A stretch of 11,953 nucleotides of DNA. It comes from JBOGDS01 sp050743075 (GTDB lineage: Bacteria > Actinomycetota > Actinomycetes > Jiangellales > Jiangellaceae). The DNA is taken from NCBI GenBank assembly GCA_050743075.1, contig JBOGDS010000100.1, positions 1 to 11,953 of the forward strand, written 5' to 3'. A program made the translations under genes and the position numbers. This document shows positions 6,151 through 11,953 of the stretch, piece after piece. The stretch's first letter is position 1, and the number at the start of each line of letters is the position of its first letter. The notes under the pieces were generated by a model. It was given only the letters and a program-made list of their open reading frames with translations. It ran no database searches and was not told the origin of the DNA.

Positions 6151-6156
6151 GGAGGT
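6151..6156 (+). promoter_or_regulatory. rpsB ribosome binding site
   Basis: GGAGGT lies ten bases before the ATG at 6167. It sits three bases after the last leader hairpin, close enough for that structure or a bound protein to affect its access. Confidence 0.6.
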
Positions 6157-6166
6157 AGGCGCGGCC

Positions 6167-7192
6167 ATGGCCGTCGTCACCATGAAGCAGCTGCTCGAGA
6201 GCGGCGTCCACTTCGGGCACCAGACCCGCAGGTGGAACCCGAAGATGAAGCGGTTCATCTTCACCGAGCGCAACGGCATCTACATCATCGACCTGCAGCA
6301 GTCGCTGTCCTACATCGACCGCGCGTACGAGTTCGTCAAGGAGACCGTCGCCCACGGCGGCTCCGTGCTGTTCGTCGGCACCAAGAAGCAGGCGCAGGAG
6401 GCCGTGCGCGAGCAGGCCACCCGGGTCGGCATGCCCTACGTCACCGAGAGGTGGCTGGGCGGCATGCTCACGAACTTCCAGACCGTGCACAAGCGCCTGC
6501 AGCGGCTCAAGGAGCTCGAGGAGCTCGATTTCGACGACGTCAGCGCGTCTGGGCTCACCAAGAAGGAGCTCCTCATGCGCAAGCGTGAGATGGAGAAGCT
6601 GCAGCGCAGCCTCGGTGGCGTCCGCGACATGGCTCGGGTACCGAGCGCAGTCTGGATCGTCGACACCAAGAAGGAGCACCTCGCCGTCGACGAGGCGCGC
6701 AAGCTCAACATCCCGATCGTCGCGATCCTCGACACCAACTGCGACCCAGACGAGGTCAGCTACCCGATCCCGGGCAACGACGACGCGATCCGCGCCGTCA
6801 CACTGCTGACCCGCGTCGTTGCCGACGCCGTCGCCGACGGCCTGATGGCCCGTGCCGGCCAGGCACCCGGTGACGAGACCGCCGGGGTGGAGCTGGCCGG
6901 CGACGAGCCGTTGGCCGAGTGGGAGAAGGAACTGCTTGCGGGTCAGCCCGAGCAAGCCTCCGTCACCGACGAGGTCGACGCGGCCGAAGAGGCCCTGAAC
7001 GGCGCTCCCCAGGTCGGCGCCGAGGCAGCCGCCGAGGTGGCCGACGAGGCGGGTGCGCCCGCGAGCGACCGGGTGGGTGTCGAAGCAGTACCGGAGGACG
7101 CCACCGGCCGGACCGCCGAGGCGTCCTTTGAGGCGCCCGCCGAGGCGTCCACGGCCGGCGGACCGTCCGGTCCGGACGAGCGGCAGCCCTGA
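6167..7192 (+). CDS. rpsB: 30S ribosomal protein S2
   Basis: The first 228 residues or so are a full S2 core: AVVTMKQLLESGVHFGHQTR at the start, RRWNPKMKRFIF at 21-32, VGTKKQAQ at 70-77, RWLGGMLTNFQT at 95-106 and the second signature DTNCDPDEVSYPIPGNDDAI at 189-208. The coiled-coil insertion with many K and E residues lies near 108-150. S2 assembles late on the small subunit, bridging head and body near S1 or the mRNA exit region. At 341 residues the protein is about 100 longer than E. coli S2 because of an acidic, alanine-rich tail, which begins with EPLAEWEKELL, often seen in actinobacterial S2. The ATG at 6167 has a GGAGGT site ten bases before it. A promoter and structured leader of its own precede it, and tsf follows 53 bases later, the standard rpsB-tsf pairing. 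Confidence 0.98.
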   Translation: MAVVTMKQLLESGVHFGHQTRRWNPKMKRFIFTERNGIYIIDLQQSLSYIDRAYEFVKETVAHGGSVLFVGTKKQAQEAVREQATRVGMPYVTERWLGGMLTNFQTVHKRLQRLKELEELDFDDVSASGLTKKELLMRKREMEKLQRSLGGVRDMARVPSAVWIVDTKKEHLAVDEARKLNIPIVAILDTNCDPDEVSYPIPGNDDAIRAVTLLTRVVADAVADGLMARAGQAPGDETAGVELAGDEPLAEWEKELLAGQPEQASVTDEVDAAEEALNGAPQVGAEAAAEVADEAGAPASDRVGVEAVPEDATGRTAEASFEAPAEASTAGGPSGPDERQP

Positions 7193-7245
7193 TGGTCGGC
7201 CCGCACCGGCAGGACCGCGAGACCGCCGAAGGGAGAGATGTGGAG

Positions 7246-8067
7246 ATGCCGACATTCACCACCGCTGACGTCAAGCGGCTCCGCGACGCGACCGGTGCCG
7301 GGATGATGGACGCCAAGCTGGCGCTCGACGAGGCCGGCGGCGACTTCGACCAGGCAGCAGAGGTGCTGCGGATCAAGGGCTCGGCCAAGGCGGCCAAGCG
7401 TGGGTCGGAGCGCACCGCTGCCAACGGCCTGGTCGCCGCCGAGGGCAAGGCCATGGTCGAACTGGCCTGCGAGACCGACTTCGTGGCCAAGAACGCAGAC
7501 TTCGAGCGGCTTGCCGCCGAGGTGGCCGCGGCAGCCGCGGCCACCCGCCCGGCCGACGTCGACGCACTCGCCGCCGCGAGCCTGCCCGACGGGCGGACCG
7601 TCGGCGAGGCTGTCGAGGCTGCGGCCATCGTGATCGGCGAGAAGGTCGAGTTGCGCCGGGTCGCCGTGTTCGACGGTGACGTCGCCACCTACCTGCACCG
7701 GCGGGCCAGCGACCTGCCGCCGCAGGTGGGGGTGCTGGTCGAATACACCGGGGGAAATGCAGCCGCCGCCCGGGCCGCGGCGATGCAGGTTGCTGCGATG
7801 CGCCCGCAGTTCGCCACCCGCGACGAGGTACCCGCCGAGACCATCGAGAACGAGCGGCGGATCGCCGAGGCCGGTGCCCGCGAGGGGGCCAAGCCGGAGC
7901 AGTCGCTGGCCAGGATCGTCGAGGGTCGCGTCAACGCCTTCTACCAGGACACCGTGCTGGTCGACCAGCCGTCGGTCCAGGACCTGAAGAGGTCCGTGGG
8001 GGCCGTCCTCGCCGAGGCGGGCGTAACCGTTACCCGGTTTGCGCGCTTCGAGGTCGGGCAGGCCTGA
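7246..8067 (+). CDS. tsf: translation elongation factor Ts
   Basis: EF-Ts is the guanine nucleotide exchange factor that reloads EF-Tu with GTP. The 273-residue length is normal for actinobacteria. Residues 1-50 form the UBA-like N domain with the family signature LRDATGAGMMDAKLAL at 12-27; the core begins around 55 and contains the EF-Tu-contacting TDFVAKN at 77-83, where the D and F residues contact EF-Tu. Two core subdomains and a short C-terminal helix follow. ATG 7246 is chosen because it gives the conserved MPTFTTADVK N terminus and is ten bases from the AAGGGAG site (7229-7235); GTG 7240 and the ATG overlapping the rpsB stop (7192) would add non-conserved residues. It is presumably expressed from the rpsB promoter, and pyrH follows 38 bases later. 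Confidence 0.97.
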   Translation: MPTFTTADVKRLRDATGAGMMDAKLALDEAGGDFDQAAEVLRIKGSAKAAKRGSERTAANGLVAAEGKAMVELACETDFVAKNADFERLAAEVAAAAAATRPADVDALAAASLPDGRTVGEAVEAAAIVIGEKVELRRVAVFDGDVATYLHRRASDLPPQVGVLVEYTGGNAAAARAAAMQVAAMRPQFATRDEVPAETIENERRIAEAGAREGAKPEQSLARIVEGRVNAFYQDTVLVDQPSVQDLKRSVGAVLAEAGVTVTRFARFEVGQA

Positions 8068-8105
8068 GGACCGGCCACGAGGACCACGACCGGGAGGTCG
8101 GCACC

Positions 8106-8912
8106 GTGACGGAACCGAGTACGGCCGAGGCGGAACCGACCTCCCCGGTCGGTGCCGCCTCCCGACCCCAGCGGGTCCTGCTCAAGCTCTCCGGCGAGGT
8201 GTTCGGCGGCGGCGCGGTCGGCGTCGATCCGCACGTCGTCCGCACGATCGCCCAGGAGATCGCTCGTGTGGTCCGCACCGGCGTCCAGGTGGCGATCGTC
8301 GTCGGCGGAGGCAACTTCTTCCGCGGCGCGGAGCTGCACCAGCACGGCATGGACCGTGCGCGGGGTGACTACATGGGCATGCTCGGCACGGTCATGAACT
8401 GCCTCGCACTGCAGGACTTCCTGGAGAAGGAGGGCGTCGACACCCGCGTGCAGACCGCGATCGCGATGGGCCAGGTGGCCGAGCCCTACATCCCGCGCCG
8501 AGCCGCCCGGCACCTGGAGAAGGGCCGGGTCGTGATCTTCGGCGCGGGTGCCGGCATGCCGTACTTCACCACCGACACGGTCGCCGCCCAGCGCGCCCTG
8601 GAGATCGGGTGCGACCGCCTGCTGATGGCGAAGAACCGCGTCGACGGCGTGTACGAGGCGGATCCGCGTATCGACCCGACGGCCCGCAAGTTCTCGACGA
8701 TCAGCTACGCGGAAGTGCTCCGCCGCCAGTTGTCCGTGGCCGACCCGGCAGCGTTCAGCCTGTGCATGGACAACATGCTGCCCATCGTGGTCTTCGGCCT
8801 GGGTGAGGACGGCGGCATCGCCCGCGCCATCCGCGGTGATGCAATCGGCACCCTGGTCGCGGCCGACGTACCGACCGCCCTGGCCGACGGCCAGCCGTCC
8901 GACCGGGGTTGA
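8106..8912 (+). CDS. pyrH: UMP kinase
   Basis: PyrH phosphorylates UMP to UDP with ATP, the entry step for UTP, CTP and hence also CDP-diacylglycerol made by the cdsA product downstream. The 268-residue protein belongs to the amino-acid kinase fold. Visible motifs: KLSGE at 27-31, VVGGGNFFRG at 65-74, DYMGMLGTVMN at 88-98 (UMP binding and allosteric region), TTDTVAAQRA at 155-164, AKNRVDGVYEADP at 175-187 and SLCMDNMLPIVVF at 218-230. The first 20 residues and the last 15 are polar or alanine-rich extensions not needed for the fold. The GTG start follows GGGAGG (8092-8097) by eight bases. The bacterial enzyme is hexameric and typically regulated by GTP and UTP. The position between tsf and frr is the usual bacterial order. 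Confidence 0.97.
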   Translation: MTEPSTAEAEPTSPVGAASRPQRVLLKLSGEVFGGGAVGVDPHVVRTIAQEIARVVRTGVQVAIVVGGGNFFRGAELHQHGMDRARGDYMGMLGTVMNCLALQDFLEKEGVDTRVQTAIAMGQVAEPYIPRRAARHLEKGRVVIFGAGAGMPYFTTDTVAAQRALEIGCDRLLMAKNRVDGVYEADPRIDPTARKFSTISYAEVLRRQLSVADPAAFSLCMDNMLPIVVFGLGEDGGIARAIRGDAIGTLVAADVPTALADGQPSDRG

Positions 8913-8958
8913 CCTGTCCGGCCGCGGACCACGGGCGGTACCGTCGCTTCCCACCCGG

Positions 8959-8988
8959 GCAGACGACACCAACGCAGACGACACCAAG
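8959..8988 (+). repeat. 15-bp tandem duplication before frr
   Basis: GCAGACGACACCAAC (8959-8973) is followed immediately by GCAGACGACACCAAG (8974-8988), identical except for the last base. The second unit runs into the frr ribosome site AAGGGAG (8986-8992). In the frr frame it would read ADDTN-ADDTK, but no start codon lies upstream of it in the gap. Confidence 0.85.
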
Positions 8989-8997
8989 GGAGCCACG

Positions 8998-9555
8998 GTG
9001 ATCGACGACACGCTCCTCGAGGCCGAGGAGAAGATGGACAAGGCCGTCTCGGTCGCCAAGGAGGACTTCACCGCGATCCGAACCGGCCGGGCGCACCCTT
9101 CGCTGTTCAACAAGATCCTGGTCGACTACTACGGTGCGCCGACGCCGGTGAATCAGCTCGCGTCGTTCCACGTCGCCGACGCCCGGATGATCACCGTCCA
9201 GCCGTACGACAAGGGTTCCCTGGCCGCGATCGAGAAGGCCATCCGCGACTCCGACCTCGGCGTCAACCCGAACAACGACGGGCAGATCCTGCGGGTCGTT
9301 CTCCCGCAGCTGACCGAGGAACGCCGGCGCGAGTACACCAAGCTGGCCCGGCAGAAGGCCGAGGATGCACGGGTGTCCATCCGCAACATCCGCCGGCACG
9401 CCAAGGACGCGCTCGACAAGCTGGCCCGCGACGGCGAGGTGGGCGAGGACGACGTCACCCGCGCCGAGAAGCAGCTCGAATCCCTGACCAGGTCGTACGT
9501 CGACCAGGTCGACGAGCTGCTCAAGCACAAGGAAACCGAACTGCTCGAGGTCTGA
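8998..9555 (+). CDS. frr: ribosome recycling factor
   Basis: RRF works with EF-G after termination to split the 70S ribosome. The product is exactly 185 residues, the canonical RRF length. It has the family's three-helix bundle (domain I: about 1-28 and 106-185) and the inserted beta domain II (about 30-104). Conserved stretches are FTAIRTGRAHPSLF at 24-37, NQLASFHVADARMITVQPYD at 52-71, NNDGQILRVVLPQLTEERR at 92-110 and the ribosome-contacting RVSIRNIRRHAKD at 125-137. GTG 8998 has AAGGGAG five bases before it, and the frame contains no other ATG, GTG or TTG back to the pyrH stop, so the start is well fixed. The gap from pyrH is 85 bases and contains a 15-bp tandem duplication. cdsA begins four bases after its stop. 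Confidence 0.97.
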   Translation: MIDDTLLEAEEKMDKAVSVAKEDFTAIRTGRAHPSLFNKILVDYYGAPTPVNQLASFHVADARMITVQPYDKGSLAAIEKAIRDSDLGVNPNNDGQILRVVLPQLTEERRREYTKLARQKAEDARVSIRNIRRHAKDALDKLARDGEVGEDDVTRAEKQLESLTRSYVDQVDELLKHKETELLEV

Positions 9556-9559
9556 GGGA

Positions 9560-10423
9560 GTGACCACCGACGGGCCGGTCCCGGCGGCTGCGCCTGGGCC
9601 TGCCCGGGGGCATGGCCGGGCCGGGCGCGACCTGCGTGCGGCGACCGTGGTCGGCCTGGGGCTGGCCATCCTGGTCCTCGGCTCCCTGTTCGTGTGGAAG
9701 CCTGCGTTCGCGGGTCTCGCCGTGGTGGCGGTCACCGTGGCGGTCTGGGAGCTGGCGCAGGCACTGACCGCCCGGGGAGTTCGGGTGCCGCTGGTGCCCG
9801 TGCTGCTCGGCGCAGTGCTGATGACCCTGGGCGCTTATGTCGGCGGTTATCAGACGCTCGTCGTGGCGCTGGGACTGACGGTCGTGGCCGCTCTGGCGTG
9901 GCGGCTGGGCGAGCACGATCCCGGGTACTCCCGCGACGTGACGGCTGGGGTCTTCGTCGCGGTGTACGTGCCGTTCCTGGCCGGCTTCGCGATGCTCCTT
10001 CTGCGGCCCGACGACGGTCCGTGGCGGGTGCTCACCACGATCCTGGTCGTGGCCGCGTCGGACACCGGGGGCTACGTCGCCGGCGTCCTGGCCGGTCGGC
10101 ACCCGATGGCGCCGACCGTGAGCCCGAAGAAGTCCTGGGAGGGCTTCGCCGGTTCGGCGGTGGCCTGCGTCGGTGTCGGCGTGCTCGCGGTGACGGTTCT
10201 GCTGGACGGCTCGTGGTGGGCGGGCGCCGTGCTCGGGGCGGCTGCTGTCGTGAGCGCGACGCTGGGCGACCTCGGCGAGTCGATGATCAAGCGCGACCTC
10301 GGGATCAAGGACATGAGCAACCTGCTGCCCGGTCACGGTGGGCTGATGGACCGGCTGGACTCGCTCCTCCCGACTGTGCCGATCGCCTGGATCGTGCTGA
10401 CCGCCCTGGTTCCCGTCTCCTGA
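9560..10423 (+). CDS. cdsA: phosphatidate cytidylyltransferase (CDP-diacylglycerol synthase)
   Basis: CdsA joins CTP and phosphatidic acid to CDP-diacylglycerol, the precursor of cardiolipin, phosphatidylinositol and other phospholipids, at the cytoplasmic membrane. The 287-residue protein has a polar N terminus (1-25) and about eight or nine hydrophobic segments (near 28-46, 48-67, 77-95, 99-113, 127-147, 157-178, 195-215, 219-236, 272-286). The family signature is near the end: SMIKRD at 241-246 through PGHGGLMDRLDS at 257-268, which carries the metal and CTP-binding residues. Earlier conserved pieces are SDTGGYVAG at 167-175 and SPKKSWEGF at 188-196. GTG 9560 is four bases after the frr stop; GAGG at 9547-9550, inside frr, is the best-spaced ribosome site, suggesting coupling. 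rlmN follows 32 bases later. Confidence 0.95.
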   Translation: MTTDGPVPAAAPGPARGHGRAGRDLRAATVVGLGLAILVLGSLFVWKPAFAGLAVVAVTVAVWELAQALTARGVRVPLVPVLLGAVLMTLGAYVGGYQTLVVALGLTVVAALAWRLGEHDPGYSRDVTAGVFVAVYVPFLAGFAMLLLRPDDGPWRVLTTILVVAASDTGGYVAGVLAGRHPMAPTVSPKKSWEGFAGSAVACVGVGVLAVTVLLDGSWWAGAVLGAAAVVSATLGDLGESMIKRDLGIKDMSNLLPGHGGLMDRLDSLLPTVPIAWIVLTALVPVS

Positions 10424-10455
10424 TCACGCCGCAGGCGTGGCACGATGGGCGGGTC

Positions 10456-11568
10456 ATGCCGACCCCCGGTCAGCTCACGTTCGCCGCCCCGCGCCGGGCC
10501 ACGCCGCCGCGGCATCTGGCCGACCTCGACCCGGCCGAGCGGCGTGCCCTCGTCGCGGACCTCGGCCACCGCTCGTTCCGGGCCGATCAGCTCTCGCGGC
10601 ACTACTTCGGCCAGCACACCGCCGACGTCCAGGCCATGACCGACCTTCCTGCGGCGGTCCGCGACGACCTGGCGGCCGCCGTCCTGCCACCGCTGATCAC
10701 GCCCGTCCGGCACCTGGAGACCGACCACGGCACGACCCGCAAGACGCTGTGGCGGCTGTTCGACGGCGCTCTCGTCGAGAGTGTTCTCATGCGCTACCCG
10801 GGACGGGTCACGTTGTGCGTGTCGAGCCAGGCGGGCTGCGGCATGAACTGCCCCTTCTGCGCGACCGGGCAGGCCGGGCTGACCCGCAACATGTCAGCCG
10901 CCGAGATCGTCGAGCAGGTCGTGGCCGGCGCGCGCATGCTCGACCGCGGCGAGATCGCCGGCGGCGCCGGGCGTGTGACCAACGTCGTGTTCATGGGCAT
11001 GGGCGAGCCCCTTGCCAACTACAAGGCGGTTGTCGGTGCCGTGCGGCGCATGGTCGAACCGGTGCCCTCCGGCCTGGGTATGAGCCGGCGCGGCGTGACC
11101 GTCTCCACCGTCGGTCTCGTGCCGGCCATCGACAAGCTTGCCGGTGAGGAGCTGGCGGTGACCCTGGCGCTGTCGCTGCACGCGCCCGACGACCAGCTGC
11201 GCGACGAGCTGGTGCCCGTCAACACCCGCTGGAATGTCGGCCAGGCGCTCGACGCTGCTCGGCGCTACGTCGCGCGGACCGGCCGCCGTGTCTCGATCGA
11301 GTATGCGTTGATCCGCGACATCAACGATCACGCGTGGCGGGCAGACCTGCTGGGCCGTCTGCTCACCGAACGTGGACGCGGCTGGGTGCACGTGAACCCG
11401 ATCCCGCTCAACCCCACGCCCGGATCGGCATGGACCGCGTCGCGGCCGGAGGTCGAGCGTGCGTTCGTCACGGCGCTCGAAGCGCACGGTGTTCCCGTGA
11501 CGATCCGCGACACCCGTGGCAGCGACATCGACGGGGGCTGTGGACAGCTGGCCGCTGTCGACGCTTAG
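10456..11568 (+). CDS. rlmN: dual-specificity RNA methyltransferase RlmN
   Basis: RlmN is a radical SAM enzyme that methylates C2 of A2503 in 23S rRNA and of A37 in certain tRNAs, supporting translational accuracy. The 370-residue protein shows the cluster motif C128-x3-C132-x2-C135 (GCGMNCPFCATGQ). C121 in LCVSSQ and C362 in DIDGGCGQL match the two E. coli cysteines (C118 and C355) used in the ping-pong methyl transfer. Other family blocks are the GMGEP motif in NVVFMGMGEPLANY, ALSLHAPDD, NDHAWRADLL and HVNPIPLNP. The N-terminal RNA-binding accessory part covers about 1-100. The ATG at 10456 has only a poor purine-rich site (GGGCGGG) before it, but no other in-frame start lies between it and the cdsA stop. 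The last bases of the gene overlap a likely promoter for the next gene. Confidence 0.96.
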   Translation: MPTPGQLTFAAPRRATPPRHLADLDPAERRALVADLGHRSFRADQLSRHYFGQHTADVQAMTDLPAAVRDDLAAAVLPPLITPVRHLETDHGTTRKTLWRLFDGALVESVLMRYPGRVTLCVSSQAGCGMNCPFCATGQAGLTRNMSAAEIVEQVVAGARMLDRGEIAGGAGRVTNVVFMGMGEPLANYKAVVGAVRRMVEPVPSGLGMSRRGVTVSTVGLVPAIDKLAGEELAVTLALSLHAPDDQLRDELVPVNTRWNVGQALDAARRYVARTGRRVSIEYALIRDINDHAWRADLLGRLLTERGRGWVHVNPIPLNPTPGSAWTASRPEVERAFVTALEAHGVPVTIRDTRGSDIDGGCGQLAAVDA

Positions 11569-11571
11569 GAT
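11541..11571 (+). promoter_or_regulatory. candidate promoter of the DivIVA-motif gene
   Basis: TGGACA (11541-11546, five of six against TTGACA) and TAGGAT (11566-11571, fits TANNNT) are separated by 19 bases, slightly long. The -10 box begins with the rlmN stop codon TAG. Transcription would start near 11578, about 30 bases before the next gene. Confidence 0.4.
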
Positions 11572-11608
11572 TCTCACCGCTCGAGCCAGACGAGGAGAGT
11601 GACACCTG

Positions 11609-11953
11609 GTGGCCGTCAGCCGCGACCCAGCGTTCCGCACTGTCCGCATGCGGGAGGCCTACGACCTGGACGCGGTCGACGACTTCGTCGACCGCGTCAT
11701 CGACGCCCTCGAGGGGCGAGCCGGCGGACGCTCCCTGACGCCGGAGAAGATCGAGGCGCAGGAGTTCAAGGTCGTTCGCATGCGCGAGGGCTACTCGATG
11801 GACGACGTCGACGACTGGCTCGACGACGCCGCCGCCGAGTTGCGGCGGACGCGATCGGCGGTCAACGCGAACCGCAGGCAGCCGAGCCGGTCCGAGCCGG
11901 TGCGGCAGGAGCCGTCGTACGAGCAGGTCGGCGCACCGACCGCCACCTACGCC
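11609..11953 (+). CDS. DivIVA-motif repeat protein, 3' end outside window
   Basis: The open frame runs for 115 codons to the end of the window, so the protein is incomplete. It contains two copies of the short DivIVA N-terminal type motif: FRTVRMREAYDLDAVDDFVD at 9-28 and FKVVRMREGYSMDDVDDWLD at 53-72, joined by a linker that includes LTPEKIEA. After the second copy the sequence turns basic then Q/P/S-rich and looks disordered (about 79-115). DivIVA/Wag31 proteins mark curved membrane and organise polar growth in actinobacteria; this is not full-length Wag31 but resembles the small DivIVA-domain repeat proteins often found after rlmN. GTG 11609 has GAGGAG (11592-11597) eleven bases before it, and an in-frame TGA at 11600-11602 excludes a longer N terminus, with CTG 11606 the only alternative. 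Function is inferred from the motif only. Confidence 0.8.
   Translation, partial: MAVSRDPAFRTVRMREAYDLDAVDDFVDRVIDALEGRAGGRSLTPEKIEAQEFKVVRMREGYSMDDVDDWLDDAAAELRRTRSAVNANRRQPSRSEPVRQEPSYEQVGAPTATYA

Noticed and set aside
5084..7255. 723-codon open frame on the minus strand across VOC and rpsB
   Set aside because: It lies antisense to two clear genes, has no recognisable domain and is Leu/Gly/Val/Arg-rich, as expected when high-GC coding DNA is read on the other strand.
8909..8944. TTGACC and TACCGT as a promoter for frr
   Set aside because: The spacer would be 24 bases, too long for a standard sigma-70 type promoter, and TTGACC includes the pyrH stop region by chance.
11539..11547. A further DnaA-box-like TGTGGACAG at the end of rlmN
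   Set aside because: It encodes the conserved GCGQ segment around catalytic C362, so protein coding explains it.

Overview
The window is high-GC, GTG-start-rich actinobacterial chromosome. Eight of the thirteen genes are best read from a GTG, and the gene order matches the conserved core neighbourhood seen in Mycobacterium, Streptomyces and relatives: yraN-comM-dprA-xerC, an M23 peptidase, rpsB-tsf, pyrH-frr-cdsA-rlmN and a DivIVA-motif gene. I cannot place it to genus. I see no phage, insertion sequence, CRISPR array, tRNA or rRNA.

Left block (1-4267, + strand). About 247 non-coding bases hold two DnaA-box-like nonamers. A tightly packed DNA-processing operon follows: YraN-family PD-(D/E)XK protein, ComM/YifB AAA+ protein, DprA and the tyrosine recombinase XerC. 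Stops and starts overlap or sit within a few tens of bases. The block closes with a perfect 12-bp inverted repeat spanning the xerC stop codon, probably a terminator shared with the convergent gene.

Middle block (4298-6166). An exported M23-type peptidase gene lies on the minus strand, divergent from a two-domain VOC/glyoxalase-like gene that appears to be transcribed as a leaderless mRNA. The divergent gap carries two back-to-back hairpins and a second pair of TCCACAG motifs, spaced exactly like the first pair.

Right block (5968-11953, + strand). A consensus-like -10 box and a long, structured leader precede rpsB. Then come tsf (EF-Ts), pyrH (UMP kinase), frr (ribosome recycling factor), cdsA (CDP-diacylglycerol synthase) and rlmN (23S rRNA/tRNA adenine C2 methyltransferase). 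The final gene, cut by the window edge, has two copies of a DivIVA-type motif and probably its own promoter overlapping the rlmN stop codon.

Together the genes serve DNA uptake/processing and chromosome-dimer resolution, cell-wall hydrolysis, translation, pyrimidine nucleotide supply, phospholipid synthesis and polar growth or division. This is mainly an ordinary housekeeping region. I did not find a novel multi-gene system; the observations worth a second look are regulatory and structural: the rpsB leader, the TCCACAG pairs, the xerC terminator and the leaderless VOC gene.
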